From positions 1 through 40,009 of the forward strand of contig JAIFKX010000130.1 of NCBI GenBank assembly GCA_020049335.1: DNA of 40,009 bases. The letters run 5' to 3'. A program made the position numbers and the translations under genes. Source of the DNA: Paludibacter sp. GTDB taxonomy: Bacteria; Bacteroidota; Bacteroidia; Bacteroidales; Paludibacteraceae. Below are positions 23,817 to 32,289 of the stretch, one piece after another (within the stretch, counting starts at the first letter, position 1; each line of letters begins with the position of its first letter). Below the pieces are notes generated by a model. It saw nothing but the letters and a program-made list of their open reading frames with translations, was not told the origin of the DNA and ran no database searches.

Positions 23817-24428
23817 TTATTTTAATGCGTTTAATCCAATTCCAATTGATAATGTGGAAAGCACTTCGCCGGAGTTATACACTTTGGTTTGCGCACGTAT
23901 GTTGAGGTAGATTTTCGAATTTACTTTGGTAATATATCCTGCCGACAACGAAAATCCGGGCGTAAAATAACCTTCGGCACTGTAAGTTGATTTCGTTATA
24001 GTTTGTGTAACCCCATTGGAAGTATAGCTGAAACTGCTTCCACCATTTGGCGAAATACTCGATATATAGCCAATAATACCACCGCCAGCCAGATAAAAAA
24101 TTCGATTTCCAATTCTAAAAGGTGCAATTCCAATATCAGCAGTAAAATTTACTCCGGTTTGATTCTCAAAACCACCGTCAATCCAACTTTGGCCATTAAT
24201 AATCCATCCTTCCACACTTTCCTTGTGAAACAGCCAGGATTTAATGGATTTTAAATGCGAAATCTCGTTGCTTATTCCCCAGCAATCGCCAGAGCCCGAA
24301 AATACATATCCTGAGTTTAGCGACACAATTCGTTGGTTGAATCTGCTATTCTCAAAATCACCTGCAACTAACGAATTGGCTGTAAGCAACAGCATGCCGA
24401 CGCAAATCGTTTTGACAAATTTATTCAT
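23817..24428 (-). CDS. outer-membrane beta-barrel protein
   Basis: From the ATG at 24428 (MNKFVKTICVGMLLLTANSLVAG, a signal peptide) the protein has about 203 residues with Gly/Ser/Tyr-rich strands (FYLAGGGIIGYISSI, TPGFSLSAGYITKVNSKIYLNIRAQTKVY). The upstream track start at 24461 overlaps the end of the preceding gene by 28 bases and is less likely. It lies between the DUF4097-like gene and another barrel, suggesting a joint envelope function controlled by the sigma factor. Confidence 0.7.
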   Translation of the reverse strand: MNKFVKTICVGMLLLTANSLVAGDFENSRFNQRIVSLNSGYVFSGSGDCWGISNEISHLKSIKSWLFHKESVEGWIINGQSWIDGGFENQTGVNFTADIGIAPFRIGNRIFYLAGGGIIGYISSISPNGGSSFSYTSNGVTQTITKSTYSAEGYFTPGFSLSAGYITKVNSKIYLNIRAQTKVYNSGEVLSTLSIGIGLNALK

Positions 24429-24433
24429 ATCAA

Positions 24434-25282
24434 TTATTTTAATTTTATTTTTATCGGACAATAGTTAGTGCTAACGACAATAGATTTAGTTGTTGATTTC
24501 GATACCCTTTTGTAAGTTGAAGTAACCACTTTATCATACACTTCCACTTGGCTATACATGGTTTTTAAATCCAAATTATAATCTATAGCTGGTGTGTTCA
24601 GTACTATTTCGGTGCGAGTTCCTGCAATTCTTACATTTTCACAGTCGTTTGTCAGTGAGGCATTTAATGTTCCATATTTCATATTAAGGTCCATCTCTGC
24701 GGCACAATTACTAATTGCGGCATCCGATTTCGACAAAGTTCCGGTAAGCTTTCCATTCATTTTTTGTGCTGTTAAATTTGAATACCGCAATTGCAAATTT
24801 GTAGTGCCATCGATAGCTTGCATTTCGAGGCGACCAAATGAAATATCGAATGTTTTTTTGCCACTCAAATTTAAAATATTCACAGCACCATACAAATTAT
24901 TTAATTGAATAGCAATATCATTCGGAACCGTTAATTCATACATTACACTTAAATTGCTCTCAATTTTGGCATTCGCACTTTCGTAGTAGTTTTTCAAGTT
25001 TAATTGTGCTCCCTGTTTTTCACTAACAAATTTGATGTATTTTAAATCGTTTAGCGCAGTTGTTTGTTTTTTGTGCTTTGCTACCAACTGTATTTTTAAT
25101 TCTATCGTATTTTGAGGTTTCCCTGTAATTTTAATCGTAGCCTTTTCACCCTGAATGAGCAACGACGAACAATCCTCAAAACTATAGGTCATGGTTTTGG
25201 TGGCGCGCTGAATTAATTCTTGTGAAACAACGTTCAAAGCAAGAAAACTTAGCATGACAAAAAGGATTATTTTGTTTCTCAT
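24434..25282 (-). CDS. secreted DUF4097-like beta-helix protein
   Basis: The 282-residue protein has a signal peptide (MRNKIILFVMLSFLALNVVSQE) and a long run of short repeated strands (GRLEMQAIDGTTNLQLRYSNLTAQKMNGKLTG and similar), the pattern of DUF4097-type beta-helix proteins. These commonly follow ECF sigma/anti-sigma pairs in Bacteroidota. Its start codon overlaps the stop of the anti-sigma-like gene (ATGA). It may bind or modify an envelope component; no catalytic residues are evident. Confidence 0.7.
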   Translation of the reverse strand: MRNKIILFVMLSFLALNVVSQELIQRATKTMTYSFEDCSSLLIQGEKATIKITGKPQNTIELKIQLVAKHKKQTTALNDLKYIKFVSEKQGAQLNLKNYYESANAKIESNLSVMYELTVPNDIAIQLNNLYGAVNILNLSGKKTFDISFGRLEMQAIDGTTNLQLRYSNLTAQKMNGKLTGTLSKSDAAISNCAAEMDLNMKYGTLNASLTNDCENVRIAGTRTEIVLNTPAIDYNLDLKTMYSQVEVYDKVVTSTYKRVSKSTTKSIVVSTNYCPIKIKLK

Positions 25283-25851
25283 GATTGAATCAGTAGTATC
25301 ATATCCTGAATTGTTTCCGATTTCAGATTCTCGATTTTAATCATTGCCTGAATCATTTCGGGCGAATCGCCCAATTGATGCATTGCCTTTTTCAATTCTG
25401 TTTCTTCTGTTTTTAGTTCGTCGTACAATTGCATTAATTCCTTAAAATTGCCTTGTTCGCAAGCGGAAGTGTTTGCAGTGCAATAAGTTCTGATTTGGGC
25501 AATTGCTTCTTGCTCCATGTTACTTTCACTTATTGGCGTGAGTGCTGTTGTGGTATGTTTGTTTTCGTTATTTGTAAGTAATATAAAAGTAGATAGGGCC
25601 ATTATAGCTGCAATGGAAGCTGCAATCGAAATGATTTTATATCGAAAAACGATTTTTTTATTTTTTGGCAAATTAGCAGCTATACGCTCCCATACTTTAT
25701 CATCGGGTTTATGCATCGGAAGTTCCGCAAGCTGCCTATCCAAAAGGATTTGAAAATCGAGATTTTCTTCGATTTTCGCCCAAACACTTTCATCGGGTTG
25801 ATGATTGTATAAGTTGTTTTTCCAGTCAATAATTTTATTTTTTGGAAGCAT
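25279..25851 (-). CDS. anti-sigma-factor-like membrane protein
   Basis: The 190-residue protein has an N-terminal cytoplasmic part with two copies of a W-containing motif (DESVWAKIEENLDF and DDKVWERIAANLPK), a membrane span at about residues 70-89 (IISIAASIAAIMALSTFILL), and an extracytoplasmic helical domain. This is the layout of Bacteroidota anti-sigma factors that hold an ECF sigma factor at the membrane. Its start overlaps the sigma gene by 17 bases and its stop overlaps the next start by 4, indicating translational coupling. Confidence 0.75.
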   Translation of the reverse strand: MLPKNKIIDWKNNLYNHQPDESVWAKIEENLDFQILLDRQLAELPMHKPDDKVWERIAANLPKNKKIVFRYKIISIAASIAAIMALSTFILLTNNENKHTTTALTPISESNMEQEAIAQIRTYCTANTSACEQGNFKELMQLYDELKTEETELKKAMHQLGDSPEMIQAMIKIENLKSETIQDMILLIQS

Positions 25852-26392
25852 AATCCTTTTCGTATTCTTTTAATATTTGTCGTAACAATTTTTTGGCATA
25901 GTTCAACTGCGATTTTGAAGTGCCTTCGGAGATATTCAACATTTCAGCCACTTCACGATGTTTATATCCCTCCACTTCTACCAGCATAAATACCAGCCTG
26001 TTTCCTTTTGGTAATGAGCGAATAGCCTCATCGAGTTGTATGGCTGTGAAATTATCATCGGGCATCACCACTTCGGTAATCTCAGCATTATTATCAAAGC
26101 TAATTCTACTTAATTCTCTTGTTTTTTGAATAGCAGTTCGCACCACTATTGTACGAATCCAGCCCGCCAATCGTTCCGTATTTTGCAACTCAGCAACCGA
26201 TTGAAAGATAGTAATGAAGGCATCCTGCAATGCGTCATTGGCTAATTCACGGTCGTTAAGCATGCGATACAATAGCGAAAACATGTTTGTGGAAAATTTA
26301 TCGTACAACGCTTTTTGATGCACACGGGAGTTGTTTACACATCCCAGCACCAACTCATCATTTGTCGACATCAATTCACGTTTTAGTATCAT
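25835..26392 (-). CDS. ECF-type RNA polymerase sigma factor
   Basis: The 185-residue protein has sigma region 2 (LYDKFSTNMFSLLYRMLNDRELANDALQDAFITIFQ) and region 4 (LPKGNRLVFMLVEVEGYKHREVAEMLNISEGTSKSQLNYAKKLL). It is of the extracytoplasmic-function class and heads a row of anti-sigma, DUF4097-like and barrel genes that it probably controls. The start may be the second Met (MSTNDELVL, 26371). The spacer 26393-26679 to cdsA is AT-rich and shows no other gene. Confidence 0.9.
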   Translation of the reverse strand: MILKRELMSTNDELVLGCVNNSRVHQKALYDKFSTNMFSLLYRMLNDRELANDALQDAFITIFQSVAELQNTERLAGWIRTIVVRTAIQKTRELSRISFDNNAEITEVVMPDDNFTAIQLDEAIRSLPKGNRLVFMLVEVEGYKHREVAEMLNISEGTSKSQLNYAKKLLRQILKEYEKDYASKK

Positions 26393-26637
26393 GTTCTGTT
26401 TATAAGTAGAAAAAGAAATTAAAAAGGTTGGAATGGAATGGAATAAAATATTTATTCTCGTTGTAGCTAACTCTGTTTCGGTAATTACAGCACCAAATTT
26501 TACTCACTTTAGTATAGGTATTATAGGTATATTTTAAATGTAATGGATTGTAATGCAAATATAGCATTTTTTTGCAAATTTAGTTTCAAAAAATCCGAAC
26601 TAACTCCTTTAAATCACCTACTATAAATAAAAAATTG

Positions 26638-26645
26638 TATCTTTG
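26638..26645 (+). promoter_or_regulatory. candidate -7 element of cdsA
   Basis: TATCTTTG followed by GCAAAT matches the Bacteroidota TAnnTTTG element, 35 bases before the cdsA start. A -33 element is not evident. Confidence 0.4.
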
Positions 26646-26679
26646 CAAATAGAACAAATAAACATACCTTGAATACAAT

Positions 26680-27495
26680 ATGAACAACTTTTTAATGCGT
26701 ACGCTTAGCGGTTTTGTTTTTGTAGTGCTGGTAATGGGCTCTATTTTACTGCATTCATTCGCATTTTTGGGTGTGTTTTTGATTATTACTGCTTTGGCAG
26801 TGCATGAGTTTCATAAACTCACCAATTCGCAACCCGATATTAACGTAAATCCGCTTTTTGGAATTATAGGTGCTGTTTTGCTTTTTGCTTCGTCGTTTCT
26901 GCACGCATCGGATATTATTCGTTACCCCATTTTTTCGGTTTACGGACTTTTTGTAGTGTTGGTGCTTATTTCCGAACTATATCTGCGCAAGCCTAACCCC
27001 ATTCACAATTGGGCGTATTTTGTTCTTGGTCAGGTATTTATCGCATTGCCTTTTTCGTTGCTTAATTTTATTGCTTTTGTCGATGAAGCTACCTATAAAC
27101 CTTTGATTTTAATTGCCGTTTTCGTAACTATTTGGGTGAACGATACAGGCGCATATCTTTTCGGCATTACCTTTGGCAAACATCGTTTGTTCGAGCGTAT
27201 TTCGCCTAAAAAATCGTGGGAAGGTTTCTTTGGTGGAGCACTTGCAGCATTGGCTTCGGGCTATGTGTTTTCGCTTTTTATCCCTGAAATATCGTTGGTG
27301 CAATGGCTTCTTTTCTCCGAAATAGTAGTGGTATTTGGTACTTTTGGCGACCTTATCGAATCGCTATTGAAACGAACAGTACATATAAAAGATTCTGGCA
27401 ATATTATTCCCGGTCATGGCGGCATGCTCGACCGATTTGATAGCATGATGCTTGCCGCACCAGTAATTTATATTTATTTGAGCTTTCTTTTTTAG
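26680..27495 (+). CDS. cdsA: CdsA, phosphatidate cytidylyltransferase
   Basis: CdsA makes CDP-diacylglycerol from CTP and phosphatidate in the inner membrane. The 271-residue protein has about eight membrane spans and the family signature at the C-terminus (VHIKDSGNIIPGHGGMLDRFDSM), with WVNDTGAYLFG and SPKKSWEGFFGG before it. The length is normal. It is followed by an acyltransferase and a DAG-kinase-like gene, forming a lipid-synthesis group. Confidence 0.95.
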   Translation: MNNFLMRTLSGFVFVVLVMGSILLHSFAFLGVFLIITALAVHEFHKLTNSQPDINVNPLFGIIGAVLLFASSFLHASDIIRYPIFSVYGLFVVLVLISELYLRKPNPIHNWAYFVLGQVFIALPFSLLNFIAFVDEATYKPLILIAVFVTIWVNDTGAYLFGITFGKHRLFERISPKKSWEGFFGGALAALASGYVFSLFIPEISLVQWLLFSEIVVVFGTFGDLIESLLKRTVHIKDSGNIIPGHGGMLDRFDSMMLAAPVIYIYLSFLF

Positions 27496-27500
27496 AATCA

Positions 27501-27551
27501 AGACGACAGACAACGAACGACAGACGACAGACGACAGACAACAGACAACAG
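27501..27551 (+). repeat. GACGACAGACAAC microsatellite after cdsA
   Basis: Imperfect tandem GACGACAGAC/AACAGACAAC units follow the cdsA stop. A related block lies at 29865-29896 after the DAG-kinase-like gene. Confidence 0.85.
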
Positions 27552-27570
27552 AATGTCAAAATTTAATGTC

Positions 27571-27777
27571 ATAACAATCAATAACGCGAAGCAAATAACG
27601 CCGTAGGCAAATAACAATCAATAACGCAAAGCAAATAACGCCGTAGGCAAATAACAATCAATAACGCGAAGCTAATAACGCCGTAGGCAAATAACAATCA
27701 ATAACGCGAAGCTAATATCGGCAAAGCCAAATAACGCGAAGCAAATAACGCCCGAAGGGCAAATAACAATATAAGAA
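27571..27777 (+). repeat. 40-bp tandem repeats in the leader of the acyltransferase gene
   Basis: Four 40-base units start at 27571, 27611, 27651 and 27691 (ATAACAATCAATAACGCGAA as first half; GCAAATAACGCCGTAGGCAA as second), then a partial, altered unit up to the ATG at 27779. Each unit holds two tiny hairpins (GCGAAGC and GCCGTAGGC; the last copy reads GCCCGAAGGGC). The track ORF on the minus strand here is a shadow. Confidence 0.9.
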
Positions 27778-27778
27778 T

Positions 27779-28921
27779 ATGAACTTTGATGACATCCGTT
27801 GTTACAATAACGACGAAATACCAGCAGCGCTGGAGCGATTGAGTAACGAAAAGCAGTTTATGAAGGTGTTGAGTACGGTGTATCCTTTGCTTCCGAAAGA
27901 AGCTATCAAACAGCGACTTACTTCGTACAAAACGAATATTGAGTTTCAGAAAAAAATGGTATATCCATTTCTGAAAGACATTGAAGCCAATCTTACAAAA
28001 GGTATTGAGCTGAAAGGGTTGGAAAATATCGACACTTCGAAACCGTATTTGTATATCTCTAATCACCGCGATATTATTCTCGATTCGGCATTTTTGTGCA
28101 TTCAACTCATTGATAAAGGGATAGACACCGTAGAAATTGCCATTGGCGACAACCTGCTTGTTTTTCCGTGGATAGAAGATTTGGTGCGCGTAAACAAAAG
28201 TTTTATTGTAAAACGCGGCTTAAGTGCCCGTCAGGTACTGGAAAGCTCGCAGCACCTTTCGGCATACATGGCACACACCATTAACGAAAAGCAACAATCG
28301 ATTTGGTTGGCGCAACGCGAAGGACGAGCCAAAGATGCCAACGACCGCACGCAGGAAAGCTTGCTCAAAATGCTTAATATGGGTGGAAAAACTACTGTTG
28401 CCGAAAATTTAGCAGCGTTAAATATTTGTCCGTTAAGTATTTCGTACGAATACGACCCATGCGATTACCTCAAAGCAAAAGAGTTTCAGCAAAAACGCGA
28501 TAATCCCGATTATAAAAAAGCACCACAAGACGACCTTTTGAATATGCAAACCGGTGTAATGGGTTACAAAGGCAAAGTGATTTACACCATTAATGGCTGT
28601 ATAAATGATGCTATTTTAAGTTTGGGAACATCTATACACAACAAAGCCGAATTGTATACGGCAGTTGCACAATTAATTGATAAACAAATTCATACAGGAT
28701 ACACCATTTTCGGTATTAATAAAATTGCTTTCGATATTTTGGATGGAAAAGGGCGTTTCGAAAAAGAATATTCACTGATTGAAAAACTCGATTTCGAACG
28801 ATATTTGGAAAAACAAACTCAAAAAATTTCGTTAGAGAATCGCGATGACGATTTTATTATGCGCAAAATGCTCGAAATGTATGCCAATCCGCTGATTAAT
28901 CAGTTGGAAGCAGTAAAATAA
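27779..28921 (+). CDS. glycerolipid acyltransferase (PlsB/PlsC-type)
   Basis: The 380-residue protein has the acyltransferase HX4D motif in YISNHRDIILD and a second block (SIWLAQREGRAKDANDRTQESLL) typical of Bacteroidota 1-acyl-glycerol-3-phosphate or glycerol-3-phosphate acyltransferases. It transfers an acyl chain to a glycerophosphate in phospholipid synthesis. No signal peptide. It sits between cdsA and a lipid-kinase gene, and its leader is a block of 40-bp repeats. Confidence 0.8.
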   Translation: MNFDDIRCYNNDEIPAALERLSNEKQFMKVLSTVYPLLPKEAIKQRLTSYKTNIEFQKKMVYPFLKDIEANLTKGIELKGLENIDTSKPYLYISNHRDIILDSAFLCIQLIDKGIDTVEIAIGDNLLVFPWIEDLVRVNKSFIVKRGLSARQVLESSQHLSAYMAHTINEKQQSIWLAQREGRAKDANDRTQESLLKMLNMGGKTTVAENLAALNICPLSISYEYDPCDYLKAKEFQQKRDNPDYKKAPQDDLLNMQTGVMGYKGKVIYTINGCINDAILSLGTSIHNKAELYTAVAQLIDKQIHTGYTIFGINKIAFDILDGKGRFEKEYSLIEKLDFERYLEKQTQKISLENRDDDFIMRKMLEMYANPLINQLEAVK

Positions 28922-28977
28922 TAGCATAAGCTTATTAAGCCAACTTTGAGCAAAATGAAACTGCTAATACCCTATAA

Positions 28978-29862
28978 ATGAAGAAGAAAATTGCTTTTAT
29001 TATTAATCCCTTTTCGGGCACTAATACTAAAACTACGCTACCCGACTTAATTATTAAGGAGCTAAATACTTCGCTTTTCGAACCCGAAATAGTGTTTACC
29101 ACGCACAAAGGGCACGGACTTGAATTTACAAAATCGTTTGTGGCTGCGGGTTACGAAAAGGTAGTGGCTGTAGGTGGCGACGGAACTGTAAACGAAATTG
29201 GTGGCGGACTTATCAACACCAATGCAGCTTTGGGAATTATTCCTGCCGGCTCGGGCAACGGGCTTGCACGTCATTTATCTATCCCCATAAGTACCAAAGG
29301 CGCCATCCACTTGCTCAACCACTCCGAACCAATAAAAATGGATTATGGTTTGGTAAACGAACAACCGTTTTTTTGCACCTGCGGCACTGGTTTCGACGCG
29401 TATGTGAGCACCGAATTTGCCAAAAGTCAGAACCGAGGGGTAATGACCTACATCGAAAAAATGATTACGGGCTATTTCAACTATAAATCGCAAAATTATC
29501 ATTTGCTGGGCGAAGGTATCGACCTCAAAGACAAAGCTTTTGTTATTACATTCGCCAACGCTTCGCAATGGGGCAACAATGCCTACATTGCTCCACAAGC
29601 AAGTGTGCAGGATGGTATGATGGATATTTCCATTATGAGTAATTTCCCCATTATTGCCATACCTTCTATTGCACTGCAACTTTTTGCAAAAACAATAGAT
29701 AAAGATTTGTTTATGACAACTTTGCGTACCAGCGAAATAACACTGTACCGTGACGAAGTGGGGCCGTTTCACTACGACGGCGAACCCTACGAAGAAGGAC
29801 TTGAAGTGAAAATACGTATGGTGCCGGATGGGCTTAATGTATTGGTAAAGAAGCGGTTTTGA
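28978..29862 (+). CDS. diacylglycerol kinase / sphingoid-base kinase family protein
   Basis: The 294-residue protein has the DAGK catalytic-domain motifs: FIINPFSGT (nucleotide-binding start), VVAVGGDGTVNEIGGGL and GIIPAGSGNGLARHL, then YDGEPYEEG near the C-terminus. It is of the YegS/DgkB/LCB5 type. It phosphorylates a lipid, most likely diacylglycerol, matching its neighbours; in Bacteroidota sphingolipid bases are an alternative substrate. Full length. Confidence 0.9.
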   Translation: MKKKIAFIINPFSGTNTKTTLPDLIIKELNTSLFEPEIVFTTHKGHGLEFTKSFVAAGYEKVVAVGGDGTVNEIGGGLINTNAALGIIPAGSGNGLARHLSIPISTKGAIHLLNHSEPIKMDYGLVNEQPFFCTCGTGFDAYVSTEFAKSQNRGVMTYIEKMITGYFNYKSQNYHLLGEGIDLKDKAFVITFANASQWGNNAYIAPQASVQDGMMDISIMSNFPIIAIPSIALQLFAKTIDKDLFMTTLRTSEITLYRDEVGPFHYDGEPYEEGLEVKIRMVPDGLNVLVKKRF

Positions 29863-29864
29863 AA

Positions 29865-29963
29865 GGACGACAGACAACGGACGACAGACAATAGACAAAA
29901 TTCAAAGGACAAAAGTTGAAAATATCTACGACTTTTGACCTTCGACTTTTGACATTAAACAAA
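29865..29963 (+). repeat. GACGACAGACAAC repeat and CGACTTTTGAC repeat after the DAG-kinase-like gene
   Basis: 29865-29896 repeats GGACGACAGACAAC as after cdsA. Then two CGACTTTTGAC copies (29929-29955) and an inverse CAAAAGTTG lie before the esterase start. No gene in the spacer. Confidence 0.75.
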
Positions 29964-29970
29964 AAAGCAA

Positions 29971-30795
29971 ATGAGACATTTCAATTTTTTACTCATTTTC
30001 AGTGTGATTTGTCAACTGGCATTCGCACGCCCACAGGTGGATACCATTGCTGTTTTTTCGGCTAAAATGAAAAAGGAAATTAAAACGGTAGTGGTACTGC
30101 CCGAAAAGTATTCGAAGAAAAAACACTATCCAGTGGTATATTTACTACACGGATACAGCGATAATTACGCCAAATGGGTAAATACAGTACCAACTATTAA
30201 AGCGCTGGCAACCAAACATCAACTGATATTGGTTTGTCCCGATGGTGGTTATAGCTCATGGTATTTCGATAGCCCAATCGACGCTAGTTTTCAATACGAA
30301 ACGCACATAACAAGGGAATTATTACCCTATATCGATTCACATTATGCAACAATTGCAAACCGTACTGCACGAGCCATTACAGGCCTAAGCATGGGCGGAC
30401 ATGGTGCGCTTTATTTGGCAATGCGAAACAAAGAATTGTTTGCAAGTGCCGGAAGTATGAGCGGTGGCGTGGATTTGAGAACTTCAACAAAGAGTTATGA
30501 TATCACAAAACGAATAGGTTCCATCGATAAAAATCCAGAGGAATGGAACAATCGTTCAGTAATAAATATGGTTACATCGTTACAAAACAAAGAGTTAAAT
30601 CTTGTAATTGAATGTGGTGTTAGCGATTTTTTCTACGAAATAAATTCCACTTTGCATCGCCGATTAATGGACTTGAAAATTGACCACGACTACACCGAGC
30701 GTCCTGGCAAACACAATTGGGAGTATTGGACTAATGCCATCAATTATCAATTATTGTTTTTTGATAGGAGTTTTAATAGGGTAAAAACAAAATAA
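29971..30795 (+). CDS. secreted alpha/beta-hydrolase esterase (esterase D / tributyrin esterase-like)
   Basis: The 274-residue protein has a signal peptide (MRHFNFLLIFSVICQLAFA) and the esterase fold motifs: YPVVYLLHGYSDNYAKWV (oxyanion region), GLSMGGHGALYLAM with the nucleophile Ser, and a late His in GKHNWEYW. It resembles S-formylglutathione hydrolase/feruloyl-esterase-type enzymes and probably cleaves acetyl or feruloyl esters in the periplasm or outside. The likely acid is the Asp in ECGVSDFFYE. Specific substrate unknown. Confidence 0.85.
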   Translation: MRHFNFLLIFSVICQLAFARPQVDTIAVFSAKMKKEIKTVVVLPEKYSKKKHYPVVYLLHGYSDNYAKWVNTVPTIKALATKHQLILVCPDGGYSSWYFDSPIDASFQYETHITRELLPYIDSHYATIANRTARAITGLSMGGHGALYLAMRNKELFASAGSMSGGVDLRTSTKSYDITKRIGSIDKNPEEWNNRSVINMVTSLQNKELNLVIECGVSDFFYEINSTLHRRLMDLKIDHDYTERPGKHNWEYWTNAINYQLLFFDRSFNRVKTK

Positions 30796-30925
30796 TTGCT
30801 TTTGGTATAAACTCCACAATATGACTTTCATTCTTAGTACACTGTATGTATTATAACAATAAAGAATAAGGATTAGAACACGCAACAAAATAGTATTTAT
30901 TATTGTTAAGTATACAATGCAATAT

Positions 30926-30955
30926 TTTGAGAAATTTGAAATATGCTTATATTTG
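30926..30955 (+). promoter_or_regulatory. promoter of the hicBA operon
   Basis: TTTG (30926) followed after 18 bases by TATATTTG (30948-30955) fits the Bacteroidota promoter, 24 bases before the hicB start. Confidence 0.55.
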
Positions 30956-30978
30956 TTCTCTTTTAAAAATGGTATATT

Positions 30979-31359
30979 ATGTCAGACTTCAAGTTCGATG
31001 CTACACTTCAGGTTCGTAATGCTAAATTACAAGCTCATTTAGATATATATTCGTTTATTGATAACGGTATATATATTATGTATTGTCCTGCTTTAGATAT
31101 GTCGGGGTATGGAAGTACCGAAGACGAAGCTCGCGATTCGTTTGAAGAGGTTTTTTCAACTTCAATGCAATACATGTTAAATAAAAACACGCTCCACGAG
31201 GATTTAAAAAAGCATGGTTGGAATATCCGTGGCAAGAAGTCACATGATATAAAATCTCCAAAATTTGAAGATATGTACAAATCAAATAAAGATTTTAAGG
31301 AAATTATTGATAATAAGCCTTACCAAAGAACATATAAAAATGTTCTTATTCCTGCCTAA
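30979..31359 (+). CDS. hicB: HicB-like antitoxin
   Basis: The 126-residue protein has a HicB partial-RNase-H-like fold: ARLQAHLDIYSFIDNGIYIMYCPALDMSGYGSTEDEARDSFEEVF is close to the HicB consensus (PALpGcvt.GdT.eEA....eA). The C-terminal part is basic and may hold the DNA-binding element. It precedes hicA, the antitoxin-first order, and its stop overlaps the hicA start by one base (TAATG). It neutralises HicA and probably represses the operon. Confidence 0.8.
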   Translation: MSDFKFDATLQVRNAKLQAHLDIYSFIDNGIYIMYCPALDMSGYGSTEDEARDSFEEVFSTSMQYMLNKNTLHEDLKKHGWNIRGKKSHDIKSPKFEDMYKSNKDFKEIIDNKPYQRTYKNVLIPA

Positions 31360-31640
31360 TGAATAATTACGGGCTCTCAAATATAAGTTTGAAGGATTTT
31401 CGAGAATTTCTCACAAATGCCTGCTGTAAAAATTTAGGTATAAATGCTGGACATGAAAAATGGACACGCAAAGATTTATCACGACCAATAATAATTCAGA
31501 CGCACATAAACCCGATTCCTGAATTTATTGTTAAAAACACATTACGTAATCTTGGATTAAATAGAAAAGATTTTTTTGACATATTGTACTCAAATGAAGC
31601 AGCAATTCAGAGGCTTAAACAAGAATTAGAAAAAAAATAA
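31359..31640 (+). CDS. hicA: HicA-like mRNA interferase toxin
   Basis: The 93-residue protein has the HicA dsRBD-like pattern: LKDFREFLTNACCKNLGINAGHEKWTR with the H that serves as the catalytic residue, then SRPIIIQTHINPIPEFIVKNTLRNLGLNRKDFF. HicA members cleave mRNA. It overlaps hicB by one base and is followed after 7 bases by a second antitoxin gene. Confidence 0.8.
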   Translation: MNNYGLSNISLKDFREFLTNACCKNLGINAGHEKWTRKDLSRPIIIQTHINPIPEFIVKNTLRNLGLNRKDFFDILYSNEAAIQRLKQELEKK

Positions 31641-31647
31641 ATAAAAC

Positions 31648-31854
31648 ATGATACATACAGTAAGAATAGATGATACAACGCGAAATGGCAAGAAATTAGT
31701 TGCTAATTTGCGCCGCTACCGTAAAGGTGTGGAGTTTGAAAACCCTGCCCTCACAGGTATTACGCCAGAAGGTTATATGACGGCAGATGAATTTGTGAAA
31801 GAGTCAACGAAGGATATAATTGAATTATGTAAAAAACATGGTATTTTACAGTAA
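31648..31854 (+). CDS. antitoxin of a second pair, related to the one at 9977
   Basis: The 68-residue protein opens MIHTVRIDDTTRNGKKLVANLRRYRKGVEFENPAL, a strand then helix with a basic stretch, and ends in an acidic/lysine helix. Order and motif match the antitoxin at 9977-10189. It follows hicA by 7 bases and overlaps the toxin start by 17 bases, so two toxin-antitoxin pairs share one transcript. Confidence 0.7.
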   Translation: MIHTVRIDDTTRNGKKLVANLRRYRKGVEFENPALTGITPEGYMTADEFVKESTKDIIELCKKHGILQ

Positions 31855-32149
31855 TCAAGCAAGAATTGATTTGAAAAATATTTTTGATGGGCTTTTGAGT
31901 TGGTCGAAACATCAACTTGAATTTAATCATGTAATGTTATATCATGGTGAGATACTGAAAATATGTAACTCCGTGGATAATAAATCATTCCATTTTAATT
32001 CGCAATACGATATTCATAAACGTTTCGGACAAAAAGTACATACTTACAAACGTAGCAAACAAACGCATTGGTATATCATTTACAACCTTGATGCACACGG
32101 AAACGTTTATATCCAACGCTTATTCTCAAATCATATTACTGCCGGATAA
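31838..32149 (+). CDS. RelE/ParE-family toxin of the second pair
   Basis: From the ATG at 31838 (MVFYSNQARIDLKNIFDGLLSW) the protein has about 103 residues, with the RelE/ParE opening strand and helix and a core ending in WYIIYNLDAHGNVYIQRLFSN. The track start at 31820 would overlap the antitoxin more than is likely. The stop lies inside a terminator stem. It is a different subtype from the toxin at 9675. Confidence 0.7.
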   Translation: MVFYSNQARIDLKNIFDGLLSWSKHQLEFNHVMLYHGEILKICNSVDNKSFHFNSQYDIHKRFGQKVHTYKRSKQTHWYIIYNLDAHGNVYIQRLFSNHITAG

Positions 32150-32164
32150 TCTTCCGGCTTTTTT
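32141..32164 (+). terminator. terminator of the double toxin-antitoxin operon
   Basis: GCCGGA-TAATCT-TCCGGC followed by TTTTTT. The stem includes the last two codons and stop of the toxin gene. Confidence 0.85.
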
Positions 32165-32199
32165 ATTTTCAATCACATTAATAACATGTTATTTATGCT

Positions 32200-32207
32200 T
32201 ATATTTG
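32200..32207 (+). promoter_or_regulatory. candidate -7 element of the UvrD/PcrA gene
   Basis: TATATTTG lies 83 bases before the start, in the AT-rich spacer after the toxin-antitoxin terminator. Confidence 0.35.
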
Positions 32208-32289
32208 CAGTAAATATAAATACTTATTTAAAAATAGTACTTACATAAATTTGCGTACTTTACGTTCAAATAATCTCTTGTAAAAATAA

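Noticed and set aside
27571-27777. 40-bp repeats as a CRISPR array
   Set aside because: Units are directly adjacent without variable spacers, and no cas genes are near.
29275-29898. 207-residue minus-strand ORF opposite the DAG-kinase-like gene
   Set aside because: It is antisense to catalytic motifs and its composition is that of a shadow frame.
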